Of a stretch of DNA of 64,000 bases, positions 24,675 through 34,572 are shown one piece after another; positions within the stretch are counted from its first letter, which is position 1, and every line of letters starts with the position of its first letter. The DNA is from an uncultured Alphaproteobacteria bacterium (lineage in GTDB: Bacteria; Pseudomonadota; Alphaproteobacteria; CAAHEQ01; UBA3637). Location of the stretch: assembly GCA_944393195.1 (NCBI GenBank), contig CALXZG010000001.1:62001-126000 (forward strand), in the 5' to 3' direction. The notes below the pieces were generated by a model that saw only the letters and a list, made by a program, of their open reading frames with translations, had not been told where the DNA came from and did no database searches. Made by a program: the position numbers and the translations under genes.

Positions 24675-25631
24675 CTATTTATGATTGTGTGCCCGGGGGT
24701 GTGAACTGTCATAAACTTCCTGTAAATGCTCCATGGTGATTTCGGTATAACGCTGCGTCGCCGATAACGAAGCGTGCCCCAATAATTCCTGTACCGTTCG
24801 TAAATCTCCGCCTCCTTGTAACAAATGTGTGGCAAAGCTATGCCGCAGTGCATGCGGTGTTACCGTGTCCGGCAGATTGAGGTACCGCCGAATTGCCCGG
24901 ACATTCCTTTGGACAACGCCGGGATTAATGCGATCCCCTCGGGCACCGATAAATAAAGGTGTTTGCCCCCCGGGATTGGAACGGGCTTTTAAATAGGTCA
25001 CCACCGCTTTGCGTACTGCCGGTAAAATCGGAATCATCCGTTGTTTATTTCCTTTACCGGTAATGGTAAACGTTTCCCCGCGCACAGGAAAGTCCGCAAC
25101 ATTTAAAGATAATGCCTCGGCTATCCGTAAACCGCACCCGTACATCATCATGTATAAAGCAACATCACGTTTAGCCTCCCATGGTTCTTTGGCGATTTTG
25201 CGGGCTGCGTCCAAAAAACGGCCGGCATCCGTGACGGATAAAGGCTTGGGCAATATTTTTCCAGGCCTGGCCGATCGAATGGCCATAATGGCGGTATTTT
25301 CCAAAATATGATTGCGCATTAAATACTTGAAAAAATTACGAACCGCCGACATTCCGCGGGCAATGCTAGCACGTGAAATATGCAACTCCGACCGCCAAAC
25401 CAAAAAAGACCGAAAATCGGAAACGGTTAATGTTTTTAAATCATGCAGGTCAACACGACCCCCGATATGATCAAATAAAAACGTAAAAAATTCCTTAATA
25501 TCCCGATAATAGGATTCGCCCGTTTTATCCGATAACCGTCGCTCTAACAATAAATTTTGTTGCCACTCATCAACGATGACCTGTAATTTTTCCGCACAAG
25601 TTTCATCAATAGTCTTGTATTCTGTCGTCAT
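24675..25631 (-). CDS. xerC: Tyrosine recombinase XerC
   Basis: Resolves chromosome dimers at dif with XerD. The start is taken as ATG 25631 ('MTTEYKTIDET'), which has AGGA 9 bp upstream; a longer frame would run into the divergent priA start. The 318-residue protein has the SAM-like N-domain and the catalytic set: Arg in 'GCGLRIAEAL', Lys in 'TGKGNKQRMIP', HxxR in 'PHALRHSFATHLL', and His and Tyr in 'LGHASLSATQRYTE'. It sits beside priA, as is usual in alphaproteobacteria. It is convergent with the preceding pilin-like gene. Confidence 0.92.
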   Translation of the reverse strand: MTTEYKTIDETCAEKLQVIVDEWQQNLLLERRLSDKTGESYYRDIKEFFTFLFDHIGGRVDLHDLKTLTVSDFRSFLVWRSELHISRASIARGMSAVRNFFKYLMRNHILENTAIMAIRSARPGKILPKPLSVTDAGRFLDAARKIAKEPWEAKRDVALYMMMYGCGLRIAEALSLNVADFPVRGETFTITGKGNKQRMIPILPAVRKAVVTYLKARSNPGGQTPLFIGARGDRINPGVVQRNVRAIRRYLNLPDTVTPHALRHSFATHLLQGGGDLRTVQELLGHASLSATQRYTEITMEHLQEVYDSSHPRAHNHK

Positions 25632-25682
25632 TTTTTGTATCCTGTCTGTACTTATGATTAATATAAAGGAAAATAAATCAAA

Positions 25683-27641
25683 ATGCAACGTTTGACTGTT
25701 TTAATGCCGGCGCCTTTGGGATGTTATGATTACGCCGCGGAAACCGATATCGCCCCCGGTACGTTTGTCCGTGTCCCTTTCGGTCGGAAAGAAAATGTCG
25801 GCGTTGTATGGGATCAGGCACCGGATAATACGATTCCCGATACCAAAGTCAAATCCGTCACAACCGTTCTGGATATACCACCTTTGCCGTCCGAAACAAT
25901 CCGTTTCGTTAATTGGGTGGCCGGGTATACCCTCTCCCCCTTGGGTATGGTTTTGAAAATGGCCTTAATTCCGGATATGGAAAAAGAAAGTAAACACTCT
26001 TTGTCTTTTGCTCATCCGATTCCCGATTTTCAAACAGTGGCCTTTTCCGATGCCCAAACCGCCGCCGTTCGGAAATTAATCGGTAAAATGGGGCAAGGCT
26101 TTACTGTTTCCCTGTTGGACGGTGTGACCGGCTCCGGAAAAACCGAAGTATATTTCGAAATGATGGCTTCGGCCTTACGAGCGCAAACTCCTGTTTTGGT
26201 TTTATTACCGGAAATAACCCTGACAACGGCTTGGTTGGAACGATTTGAAAAACGATTCGGTGTCCGCCCCGCCGTATGGCATTCCTCTTTAACCCCGAAA
26301 CAACGCCGTGATACGTGGCAGGCGGTTGCCGCCGGTCAGGCTCCTGTTGTTGTCGGGGCGCGATCGGCGCTGTTTTTACCGTATCAAAAACTCGGTTTGA
26401 TTATCGTGGATGAAGAACATGACGCCTCTTTTAAACAAGAAGATGGTGTTTTGTATCAGGCGCGCGATATGGCTATCGTTCGCGCTAAAATCGCCAATTG
26501 CCCTATCGTATTGGCATCGGCAACACCTTCGGTTGAAACATATTGTAATGTCGCCGCCGGCCGGTATGACCACATTCTGTTGCCCGAACGTTTTTCCGGA
26601 GCCGTTTTCCCGGATATTCATATCGTTGATATGCGTCGAAAAGAAAAAGGAAAAATTTCGTTTATTTCCCCTTTGTTGCGCGATTTGTTGGCGGCTCGTT
26701 TGGCGGCCAAAGAACAATCCCTTTTGTTTATTAATCGACGGGGATATGCACCACTGATTTTGTGTCGCGCTTGCGGGGAAAGAATCCAATGCCCGCATTG
26801 TTCAGCTTGGTTGGTAGAACACCGGCATCAAAAATGTCTGCAATGCCACCATTGCGGCTATACACGTCCCGTTCCGACCGTTTGCCCGGCTTGTCAGGAG
26901 GAGGGAACACTTATTGCCTGTGGCCCCGGTGTGGAAAGAATTGAAGAGGAGGTTCGGCTTTTGTTTCCGGAGGCCGTTTGTGCCGCCGTTACCTCCGATA
27001 CATTGGCCGATGTTCGTCAGTTTGAAACGTTACTGGAACGTATTGCCGCCCATGAAATTGATATCCTAATCGGTACGCAAATGTTGGCCAAAGGACATAA
27101 TTTTCCTGATTTGACATTAGTCGGTGTCATAGATGCGGATATGGGATTGGCCGGTGGTGATTTGCGGGCCAGTGAACGAACCTTTCAATTGTTGCATCAG
27201 GTAATGGGGCGTGCCGGCCGTGATCGCAAAAAAGGGGAGGCGGTTTTGCAATCCTATTGCCCTGAAAACCTGATTATTCAGGCTTTACAGGCAAACGATC
27301 GCCATCGTTTTATGGACGAGGAAATTGCATCGCGTGAGGTGTTGGGCATGCCGCCCTTTGGTCGCTTGGCTGCTGTGATTGTCAGTGGTAGGGATCAAAA
27401 CCAAACGTATCGGATAGCGGCCGATTTGGCCAAGAAAGCCCCCTATATCCCCAATGTATCCGTATTAGGGCCGGTGGCCGCTCCGTTGGCTGTTTTACGC
27501 GGTCGGTATCGGTTTCGATTGTTGGTTAAAACACCACGGGACTTTAAATTGCAAAATATGTTGATGTCATGGTTGTCCCGTGTGCCTGTGCCGGCCGGTG
27601 TGGATGTCCGTCTGGATATTGATCCGTATAGTTTCTTTTAA
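25683..27641 (+). CDS. priA: Primosomal replication protein N' (PriA helicase)
   Basis: A 652-residue 3'-5' helicase that restarts stalled forks. Walker A 'GVTGSGKTEVYFEM', DEAH-type box 'IVDEEHDASFK', motif 'LASATPSVET', an eight-cysteine zinc region between 'CRACGERIQCPHC' and 'CPACQEEG', and helicase motif 'GTQMLAKGHNFPD' are in order. The N-terminal 3'BD is present but short, making the protein somewhat smaller than E. coli PriA. It starts about 50 bp from the divergent xerC. Confidence 0.95.
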   Translation: MQRLTVLMPAPLGCYDYAAETDIAPGTFVRVPFGRKENVGVVWDQAPDNTIPDTKVKSVTTVLDIPPLPSETIRFVNWVAGYTLSPLGMVLKMALIPDMEKESKHSLSFAHPIPDFQTVAFSDAQTAAVRKLIGKMGQGFTVSLLDGVTGSGKTEVYFEMMASALRAQTPVLVLLPEITLTTAWLERFEKRFGVRPAVWHSSLTPKQRRDTWQAVAAGQAPVVVGARSALFLPYQKLGLIIVDEEHDASFKQEDGVLYQARDMAIVRAKIANCPIVLASATPSVETYCNVAAGRYDHILLPERFSGAVFPDIHIVDMRRKEKGKISFISPLLRDLLAARLAAKEQSLLFINRRGYAPLILCRACGERIQCPHCSAWLVEHRHQKCLQCHHCGYTRPVPTVCPACQEEGTLIACGPGVERIEEEVRLLFPEAVCAAVTSDTLADVRQFETLLERIAAHEIDILIGTQMLAKGHNFPDLTLVGVIDADMGLAGGDLRASERTFQLLHQVMGRAGRDRKKGEAVLQSYCPENLIIQALQANDRHRFMDEEIASREVLGMPPFGRLAAVIVSGRDQNQTYRIAADLAKKAPYIPNVSVLGPVAAPLAVLRGRYRFRLLVKTPRDFKLQNMLMSWLSRVPVPAGVDVRLDIDPYSFF

Positions 27642-27700
27642 TCCCTTGATTCACAATTTCAACGGGTTGTCAAAAACATAATATCAGATGCTTTTTTTGC

Positions 27701-27728
27701 TTGCTATTCGTCATAAAATTTGTAAAAT
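27701..27728 (+). promoter_or_regulatory. Candidate promoter of the pyrG leader
   Basis: TTGCTA (27701-27706) and TG-TAAAAT (27723-27728, extended -10) with a 16-bp spacer. It places the transcript start near 27735. Confidence 0.45.
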
Positions 27729-27753
27729 GACACACATAAATAAGGAAAGAAAA

Positions 27754-27897
27754 ATGCCGCAAGTGATAACATCCTCTCGATATCTGTTGACGGATAAGGC
27801 TTTTTCTCCCCTTTTAATACCTGTTAATTTTAACCGAAGCTCCCTGAATTTAAAGGGAGTTTTTTCTTTTCAACTTAACAAAGGAATATGCGTATGA
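27754..27897 (+). CDS. Putative 47-codon leader peptide translationally coupled to pyrG
   Basis: An ATG at 27754 follows a strong AAGGAAAG. The frame runs through a pyrimidine-rich tract and straight across an intrinsic terminator, and ends at TGA 27895-27897, which overlaps the preferred pyrG ATG (27894) as ATGA. The peptide ('MPQVITSSRYLL...') has no recognisable domain. I infer a regulatory leader rather than a functional protein; it could also be a chance frame. Confidence 0.4.
   Translation: MPQVITSSRYLLTDKAFSPLLIPVNFNRSSLNLKGVFSFQLNKGICV
27838..27870 (+). terminator. Attenuator-like terminator in the pyrG leader
   Basis: CTCCCT (27840-27845) pairs with AGGGAG (27854-27859), followed by TTTTTTCTTTT. 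An upstream CTCCCCTTTT (27806-27815) can pair with AAAGGGAG instead, an antiterminator possibility. Confidence 0.6.
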
Positions 27898-29522
27898 CAA
27901 AATATGTTTTTATCTTGGGCGGTGTGGTTTCTTCTTTGGGCAAAGGGATAGCTTCGGCCTCTGTCGGTTGTTTGCTGAAAGCGCGCGGTTATTCGGTTCG
28001 GATGCGTAAAATGGATCCGTATCTGAATGTGGATCCCGGTACGATGTCACCGTATCAACACGGCGAAGTCTTTGTGACGGATGACGGGGCGGAAACCGAT
28101 TTGGATTTAGGTCATTACGAACGCTTTACGGACGGTAATTGTCATAAAACGGATAGTATTTCCGGCGGTCGAATTTATTATAACGTGATTCAAAAAGAAC
28201 GCCGCGGTAATTATCTGGGCGCAACGGTTCAGGCGATTCCCCATGTGACAAATGAAATTAAAGATTTTATTAAATCCGACCTGCATGGTGAAGATTTTGT
28301 TTTATACGAAGTCGGCGGTACCGTCGGTGATATTGAAGGAACATTGTTTTTAGAGGCTATTCGTCAATTTGCCAATGATGTCGGTCGCCAAAATGTCCTG
28401 TTTTTATTCCTGACCTTACTGCCTTACATCGATACGGCCGGTGAGTTGAAAACCAAACCGACGCAACATGCGGTTAAAACATTGATGGAAGCCGGTATTC
28501 AGGCCGATATTCTTTTGTGTCGCAGTAAGGTTATGCTCGGTTCCGATGAACGTCGTAAACTCGGCTTGTTCTGTAATGTCGCGCCGGATGATGTTATCAT
28601 GGCTTTGGATGTGGATAATATCTATAAAATTCCCCTGACCTATCATAAACAAGGTTTGGATACACAGGTTTTAAAACATTTCGGTATGTTGGATAACGCG
28701 CCCGAACCGGATTTATCCCTCTGGAAAAATATTATTACGATTTGTCAGAATTATGAAAAAGAAGTCAAAATCGCCGTCGTCGGTAAATATTGCGGTTTGT
28801 TGGAGGCGTATAAATCATTGCATGAAGCTTTAATTCACGCCGGAATTGATAATCATGCCAAAGTGAAAATCAGTTGGCTGGATGCCGAACAATTGGAATC
28901 TATGTCGCAGGAAGAAGTGAATACTACTCTGTCCGATTTTGCGGGTATCTTGGTCCCCGGCGGTTTCGGTATTCGCGGCATTGATGGTAAAATAAAGGCT
29001 ATTCGGTATGCGCGCGAACATAACATTCCTTTCTTTGGTATCTGTTTGGGCATGCAAATGGCCGTGGTGGAAGCCTGTCGTTCTTTACTGGGAATAGAAA
29101 ATGCCGGCTCGGCCGAATTTGGCGGTAACGGAACGCCGGTCATTTCGAAAATGAAAGTCTGGGAACAAGACGGTGTTCAACATATCCGCCCCGATAACGG
29201 TGATTTGGGCGGTACAATGCGGTTGGGGGCTTATCCTTGTGTCTTACAACCCGGTTCGTTGGCTGCGCAAATTTATGATAATGCTGTCGAAATTCGGGAA
29301 CGGCACCGTCATCGTTATGAAATGGATATTTCCTATGAAAAAGATTTGGCGCAGCACGGCTTTATCGTTTCCGGTAAATCACCGGACGGCTTGTTGCCTG
29401 AAATTATCGAAATACCGGATCACCCTTTCTTTATCGCGGTTCAATTCCACCCGGAATTTACATCGCGTCCCGGTAAACCGAATCCGATTTTCCGAGCCTT
29501 TATCAAGGCTGCTTTGAAATAA
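27894..29522 (+). CDS. pyrG: CTP synthase
   Basis: Converts UTP to CTP using glutamine. I prefer ATG 27894 ('MTKYVFILGGVVSSLGKG') to the in-frame ATG six bases earlier, because AAGGA is then 9 bp upstream; the protein is 542 residues. The N-terminal synthetase domain has the P-loop-like start. The C-terminal class-I amidotransferase has Cys in 'GICLGMQM' and His/Glu in 'QFHPEF'. The leader with sORF and terminator suggests attenuation control. A strong terminator follows. Confidence 0.96.
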   Translation: MTKYVFILGGVVSSLGKGIASASVGCLLKARGYSVRMRKMDPYLNVDPGTMSPYQHGEVFVTDDGAETDLDLGHYERFTDGNCHKTDSISGGRIYYNVIQKERRGNYLGATVQAIPHVTNEIKDFIKSDLHGEDFVLYEVGGTVGDIEGTLFLEAIRQFANDVGRQNVLFLFLTLLPYIDTAGELKTKPTQHAVKTLMEAGIQADILLCRSKVMLGSDERRKLGLFCNVAPDDVIMALDVDNIYKIPLTYHKQGLDTQVLKHFGMLDNAPEPDLSLWKNIITICQNYEKEVKIAVVGKYCGLLEAYKSLHEALIHAGIDNHAKVKISWLDAEQLESMSQEEVNTTLSDFAGILVPGGFGIRGIDGKIKAIRYAREHNIPFFGICLGMQMAVVEACRSLLGIENAGSAEFGGNGTPVISKMKVWEQDGVQHIRPDNGDLGGTMRLGAYPCVLQPGSLAAQIYDNAVEIRERHRHRYEMDISYEKDLAQHGFIVSGKSPDGLLPEIIEIPDHPFFIAVQFHPEFTSRPGKPNPIFRAFIKAALK

Positions 29523-29560
29523 CGATCAGGTTTGCGTAATCATACGCGTGTCGGTATATC

Positions 29561-29590
29561 AAAAAAGGTTATCACATGATAACCTTTTTT
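29561..29590. terminator. Terminator between pyrG and pyk
   Basis: Near-perfect palindrome AAAAAAGGTTATCA / TGATAACCTTTTTT, usable on both strands by the convergent genes. Confidence 0.85.
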
Positions 29591-29628
29591 CGATAAGCTG
29601 ATTCTTTGAAACGGAATAACCGCAATAA

Positions 29629-31044
29629 TTATTCTACGGTTGCAATATGCAGAATATTGGTTGTTCCTTTCTCGGCGAACGGAATACCGGCCGTCATAAT
29701 AACCGTTTCTCCTTTTTTAGCCAGCTTTAATTCTTTGGCTGTTTCTACGGCAACCGGTGATACCGCCGTCATGTCCTTTAAACTTTTGGTGACAAAAGGT
29801 CGCACTCCCCATACCAAAGCCATGCGATTGGCAATTCGAACATCCGGCGTTAATCCTAAAATCGGAACCAAAGCCCGTTCCCGCGCCGCCCGTAACGTTG
29901 TCTTGCCCGAAATAGAGTAAGTCGCAATACAGGCCGGTTTTTCCAATACTTTCACCATTTGCTTCATACTGGACGTAATGGCGCTGGCCGTTGTTTTATC
30001 CGGCGGCATTGAATTTACTTCCATGGCGTGCGCATAATAAACGTCATCTTGAATTTTGGAAATAATGCGTCGCATCATCGTAACCGCTTGTACCGGATAC
30101 CGACCGGCCGCCGTTTCAGCCGATAACATCACGCCATCCGCCCCTTCATAAACGGCCGTCGCCACATCGGATACCTCCGCCCGTGTCGGCACCGGCGCAT
30201 GAATCATACTTTCCAACATCTGGGTAGCGACAATCACCGGCTTGCCCGCTAACCGACAAACATCAATAATTCGTCGTTGCAGCGACGGAACCGATTCAAT
30301 CGGGCATTCAACCCCTAAATCCCCGCGCGCAACCATAACCCCGTCGGCTAAATCCACAATTTCATCTAAATGGACTAAGGCTGACGGTTTTTCGATTTTA
30401 ACAATGATACCGGCTTTGTCCCCGATTAAATCCCGGGCCATTTTAACATCTTCCGGTTGCTGTACAAATGATAGGCAAATCCAATCCACACCCAATTTTA
30501 ACGCAAATTGTAAATCATCCTTGTCCTTTTCGGTTAAGGCCGAAATCGGTAAAACAACATCCGGGACATTGACCCCTTTATGATCGGATAAAGGGCCACC
30601 TACAATAACCTTTGTATTGACATAATTTTTTCCGAAATCCATGACCTGTAATTGAACTTGTCCGTCATTTAAAAGTAACACCATATCCTTTTTTAAAACG
30701 GCAAAAATTTCCGGGTGCATGAGGGCAACACGACTTTCGTCCCCCGGTGTTTCGTCCATATCCATCCGAAACATTTGTCCGTTTTTCAAAACAATTTCTT
30801 CATGAGCAAATCGCCCGACACGTAATTTCGGTCCCTGCATATCGGCCAATATGCTGTAATGTGTTCCGTTTTCTTTGGCCAGTTCCCGAATAAAGGTATA
30901 CCGTTCCCGATGTTCGTCATGAGATCCATGACTGAAATTTAACCGAAAGACATTTACACCGGCACGCATCAATGCCGCAATTTTTTCCCGTCCCGAAGAC
31001 GACGGACCCAAAGTGGCCACGATTTTAGTAAAATTTGTTTTCAT
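29629..31044 (-). CDS. pyk: Pyruvate kinase
   Basis: Final ATP-forming step of glycolysis. The 471-residue protein has 'KIVATLGPSS', the substrate loop 'RLNFSHGSHDEH', the catalytic-Lys region 'GIIVKIEKPSALVHLDEI' and the metal/phosphate motif 'MVARGDLGVE'. The C-terminal domain carries the effector-binding plan of bacterial type PK. With Pfk at 59823 it indicates a working Embden-Meyerhof route. It starts 5 bp after the aldose epimerase gene. Confidence 0.95.
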   Translation of the reverse strand: MKTNFTKIVATLGPSSSGREKIAALMRAGVNVFRLNFSHGSHDEHRERYTFIRELAKENGTHYSILADMQGPKLRVGRFAHEEIVLKNGQMFRMDMDETPGDESRVALMHPEIFAVLKKDMVLLLNDGQVQLQVMDFGKNYVNTKVIVGGPLSDHKGVNVPDVVLPISALTEKDKDDLQFALKLGVDWICLSFVQQPEDVKMARDLIGDKAGIIVKIEKPSALVHLDEIVDLADGVMVARGDLGVECPIESVPSLQRRIIDVCRLAGKPVIVATQMLESMIHAPVPTRAEVSDVATAVYEGADGVMLSAETAAGRYPVQAVTMMRRIISKIQDDVYYAHAMEVNSMPPDKTTASAITSSMKQMVKVLEKPACIATYSISGKTTLRAARERALVPILGLTPDVRIANRMALVWGVRPFVTKSLKDMTAVSPVAVETAKELKLAKKGETVIMTAGIPFAEKGTTNILHIATVE

Positions 31045-31049
31045 TTTTT

Positions 31050-31931
31050 CTATCCTTGAATATTAAACGTAATTTTTCCCGTTATGGTTTGTCCGGGACC
31101 AATACTGCGAATTCCCGTGCCGATAACACCGCCTGCCGCCAGGTTGAAAGCGTTTGTCGCACAGGTCGTCGGTTCTAAACAAAAGAAATTTTTTCCCTTT
31201 GGGGCATATAATACAACATGATGAAATAACGCATCCGTTTGCATTTGAATCGTTATGCCTTTGTCGGGATAAACAACTTTTGCTTGTTCTTCAAATCCAC
31301 CGAAACACGTATCAAATACGGCATTTTTTAACGGTTTTCCGCCATCGAACTGCCACGCGTCAGGGGTGGTATAGGGTTGATCGAAAATCGGATCGGATTC
31401 ATTGCTCCACACAACTTGCGTCTTAAAATCCAACACAACATCCTTTTCCTTGGGAAAGAACGGATGAATGCCTAATCCGCAAGGCATCGGCAATGGTCCG
31501 GGATTGGTAACACTGATGGTGATTTGTAATCCGCTTTCGGATAAAGTATAATTGACTTCGGCCTGATAATTAAACGGAAAACCGCCGTCTTCTTTCCGGT
31601 GCGTCATACCAATTGTTATTGCATTGTCATCTTGCCGGATAATTTGCCATACGGATTTCCAACCGTCACCATGAATCGGATCACTGAATCCGACTTGGTT
31701 TTTGGCAACCTTGCGTAAAATGCCCCAATAGGTAAAACTGCCGCCGCGAATACGCCCGCAATAAGGCAACATTAAAAACATAGCCGATTGAATCGCTTCA
31801 TTTTTTTCTTTTGATAAATCGGTCGGGCGTAAAATATCATGCCCGCGATAGGTCAAAAAAGATAACGAACCCCCAAGTTCCGGAAGAATGCCGACCTTCA
31901 TCTGACCGGCGGATAAGACAATTTCTTGCAT
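31050..31931 (-). CDS. Aldose 1-epimerase family protein
   Basis: A 293-residue galactose mutarotase-like beta-sandwich protein. The 'LPYCGRIRGGSFTYWG' segment corresponds to the N-R motif of the family. The region around 'PCGLGIHPFFP' holds the catalytic His, and an acidic residue near 'FCLEPTT' is the likely base. It belongs to the broader YeaD/epimerase-like group, so the sugar is not certain. It overlaps the GGDEF gene's stop by one base and precedes pyk. Confidence 0.8.
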   Translation of the reverse strand: MQEIVLSAGQMKVGILPELGGSLSFLTYRGHDILRPTDLSKEKNEAIQSAMFLMLPYCGRIRGGSFTYWGILRKVAKNQVGFSDPIHGDGWKSVWQIIRQDDNAITIGMTHRKEDGGFPFNYQAEVNYTLSESGLQITISVTNPGPLPMPCGLGIHPFFPKEKDVVLDFKTQVVWSNESDPIFDQPYTTPDAWQFDGGKPLKNAVFDTCFGGFEEQAKVVYPDKGITIQMQTDALFHHVVLYAPKGKNFFCLEPTTCATNAFNLAAGGVIGTGIRSIGPGQTITGKITFNIQG

Positions 31932-33016
31932 TATTTTAATCCTTTCCTGCTGTCTTGTTTGATATATTGCTGACGCGTGTTTTTATCCGCTTCCTGTAAT
32001 GCATTTAACGCTTTTAATAAAAGGGAATCGATTGTATCCTCTTTACTTGTTTTCCCGGCAATGCCAAATGTAGCCGATACAAAGAAACTATTGCTTTCTT
32101 TTAAATTCTTTTCTTGAATTTTTTCTTTCAAACGCTCCGCCAAAAAAGCCGCGTTTTCGGCCGGTGTTTCCGGTAAGACAATGGCAAATTCCACATCCCC
32201 GACCCGGCCGATGTAATCCGAATCTCGTGTTGCTTTACGGCAAATGGCAACGGCTTGGCGGATAATTTCATCGCTGAACCCCGGATCATTCCCCATTTCA
32301 TTGATGCCGTGGAAATAATTTAACTTTAATACCAAAATGGATAATTGCCGCTTGTACCGAATGGCCCGCTTTAACTCCCGCGCTCCGGCTTCCAATAAAG
32401 CCTGCCTGTTTAATACGCCCGTTAAGGGATCAACCGATGCCAAATACCGCAGTTCTTCTTCCAACCGTTTACGCTTGGTAATGTCAAAACCGACCGATCG
32501 AATTTCAACCGGTTGCCCCGCATCATCATAAATCACGCGATTCGTCCATGAAATCCAAAAACGTTCACCATTCTTTTTAATATTTTCGGTTTCATGTTCA
32601 ACATATAACTTCGGATTGGTAAAAATGCGTGAAACAATATTTGCTTGTAAAGAATCCTTTTTTTCCGGCACCGGAAAAATAGTGCCGAATACCTCATGCC
32701 CGACCATTTCATCCCGTGTGTATTTGAAAATCTCCGTGGCATATTCGTTGACATCCGTGATTTTTCCCGCCGGGTCTATCGATACAATGATGCTTTTCGA
32801 TGTTTCGGGAATAAAAGGCGATAAAACATTCTGACTCGATTGTCGCACATCCTCTAATTCTTTGTTTTTGGCGGCCAAAGCCTCAATCATACCGGATAAT
32901 TTTTTTTGCAGGTGACGGCTGCGGTTTAAAAACATCATAGAGACAAAAATAAACAAAATAGTCGTGAGGATAAAAAAACTCTGCGCAACGGCAAAACAAT
33001 CAATTGTCCCCAACAT
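31931..33016 (-). CDS. Membrane-anchored PAS and degenerate GGDEF protein
   Basis: A 361-residue protein with one N-terminal membrane helix (about 9-30), a coiled coil (about 34-58), a PAS/PAC domain (about 70-180, ending 'GFDITKRKRLEEEL') and a GGDEF-fold domain. The signature reads 'RVGDVEF' instead of R-GGDEF, and the first metal Asp is replaced ('LKLNYFHGINEMG'). So it is probably not a diguanylate cyclase. It may instead bind a ligand or act as a sensor-scaffold. It heads a three-gene transcript with the epimerase and pyk. Confidence 0.82.
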   Translation of the reverse strand: MLGTIDCFAVAQSFFILTTILFIFVSMMFLNRSRHLQKKLSGMIEALAAKNKELEDVRQSSQNVLSPFIPETSKSIIVSIDPAGKITDVNEYATEIFKYTRDEMVGHEVFGTIFPVPEKKDSLQANIVSRIFTNPKLYVEHETENIKKNGERFWISWTNRVIYDDAGQPVEIRSVGFDITKRKRLEEELRYLASVDPLTGVLNRQALLEAGARELKRAIRYKRQLSILVLKLNYFHGINEMGNDPGFSDEIIRQAVAICRKATRDSDYIGRVGDVEFAIVLPETPAENAAFLAERLKEKIQEKNLKESNSFFVSATFGIAGKTSKEDTIDSLLLKALNALQEADKNTRQQYIKQDSRKGLK

Positions 33017-33044
33017 ACGGTATTATCTCCTTTTTTTGAAACCT

Positions 33045-33072
33045 GTTTTACATTAGCTTTTTTTTTTGTCAA
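33045..33072 (-). promoter_or_regulatory. Candidate promoter of the PAS-GGDEF/galM/pyk unit
   Basis: Minus-strand TTGACA (33067-33072), a run of ten A, and TAAAAC (33045-33050), 16-bp spacer. Confidence 0.45.
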
Positions 33073-33132
33073 AAACAAGTAAAAAAATGCTTTTTCTTGA
33101 CTTTTTTTTGAAAATAAGGCATAAGGAAGCTC

Positions 33133-34572
33133 ATGAACAACACAAAAACAACATTGCGTGAAATTGTGTCCGAACGGTATCGGTACGGATTTGAAACTCC
33201 CGTTGCGGCCGAAACGGCGCCGAAAGGCTTGTCCGAGGATATTATCCGCTTTATTTCTGCCCGGAAAAAAGAACCGGATTGGTTGCTTGAATTCCGTCTG
33301 AAAGCCTATCGCCATTGGTTAACCATGACGGAACCGCATTGGGGTAAATTTACCTATGATCCGATTGATTATCAGGATTTGTACTACTACGCGGCACCGG
33401 TGCCGAAAAAAGTCAACTCATTGGATGAAGTTGATCCCGAAATTTTAAAGACATACCAAAAACTCGGTATTCCGCTTCAAGAACAAAAAGCGTTGGCCGG
33501 TATTGCCGTTGATGCGATTTTTGATAGTGTTTCCGTTGCTACGACATATCGTGCACAGTTGAAAGAAAAGGGTATTATTTTTTGCCCGATATCCGAAGCC
33601 GTTCGCGATTATCCCGAATTGGTACGCACGTATTTGGGATCGGTTGTTCCGTATACCGATAATTTTTTCGCCTGTCTGAACAGCGCTGTTTTTTCGGACG
33701 GTTCCTTTGTTTATATTCCGAAAGGGGTTCGCGCTCCGTTGGAATTATCCAGCTACTTTCGTATCAATGCCAAAAATGCCGGTCAATTTGAACGTACCCT
33801 GATTGTTGCCGAAGATGATTCTTATGTCAGCTATCTGGAAGGGTGTACGGCGCCGCAACGGGATGAAAATCAATTGCACGCCGCTATCGTCGAAATTATT
33901 GTCAAAGATGGGGCAGAGGTTAAATATTCAACCGTTCAGAATTGGTATCCCGGTGATGAAAACGGTCGCGGCGGTATCTATAACTTTGTGACGAAACGCG
34001 GCATTTGCCACAATCACGCCAAACTTTCGTGGACGCAGGTGGAAACCGGTTCCGCCATTACATGGAAATATCCCAGCTGTATTTTAAAAGGTGATTATGC
34101 GGTCGGCGAGTTTTACTCCGTCGCCTTAACCAATCATTGTCAACAGGCCGATACCGGCACCAAAATGATTCACTTGGGTAAACATACAACCTCAACCATT
34201 ATTTCCAAAGGTGTTTCCGCCGGTCGTTCCAATAACACCTATCGCGGTATGGTTAAAATTGCGTCGACGGCAACCGGCGCCCGAAATGTTTCCCGATGTG
34301 ATAGCCTGTTGATCGGCAATCAATGCGGTGCCCATACTATTCCGGTGATGACTTGTGCGGACCCGAGCGGTGTGATCGAACACGAGGCAACGACTTCCAA
34401 AATTTCGGAAGATCAGTTGTTTTACGCGCAATCCCGCGGTTTAAGTTCGGAACAGGCTGTCGGTTTGATAGTAAATGGTTTTTGCCGCGAAGTCATGCAA
34501 AAACTCCCGATGGAGTTTGCGGTGGAGGCTCAACGTTTAATCGGTATTAATCTGGAAGGAAGCGTCGGATGA
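33133..34572 (+). CDS. sufB: Fe-S cluster assembly scaffold SufB
   Basis: A 479-residue member of the SufBC2D complex that builds Fe-S clusters. '[18 protein letters not shown]', '[20 protein letters not shown]' and '[17 protein letters not shown]' are typical SufB core motifs, and the C-terminal 'INLEGSVG' is standard. RBS AAGGAAG lies 8 bp upstream. TTGACT upstream (about 33105) may be the -35 but the -10 is poor. It overlaps the next gene by 4 bp. Confidence 0.96.
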   Translation: MNNTKTTLREIVSERYRYGFETPVAAETAPKGLSEDIIRFISARKKEPDWLLEFRLKAYRHWLTMTEPHWGKFTYDPIDYQDLYYYAAPVPKKVNSLDEVDPEILKTYQKLGIPLQEQKALAGIAVDAIFDSVSVATTYRAQLKEKGIIFCPISEAVRDYPELVRTYLGSVVPYTDNFFACLNSAVFSDGSFVYIPKGVRAPLELSSYFRINAKNAGQFERTLIVAEDDSYVSYLEGCTAPQRDENQLHAAIVEIIVKDGAEVKYSTVQNWYPGDENGRGGIYNFVTKRGICHNHAKLSWTQVETGSAITWKYPSCILKGDYAVGEFYSVALTNHCQQADTGTKMIHLGKHTTSTIISKGVSAGRSNNTYRGMVKIASTATGARNVSRCDSLLIGNQCGAHTIPVMTCADPSGVIEHEATTSKISEDQLFYAQSRGLSSEQAVGLIVNGFCREVMQKLPMEFAVEAQRLIGINLEGSVG

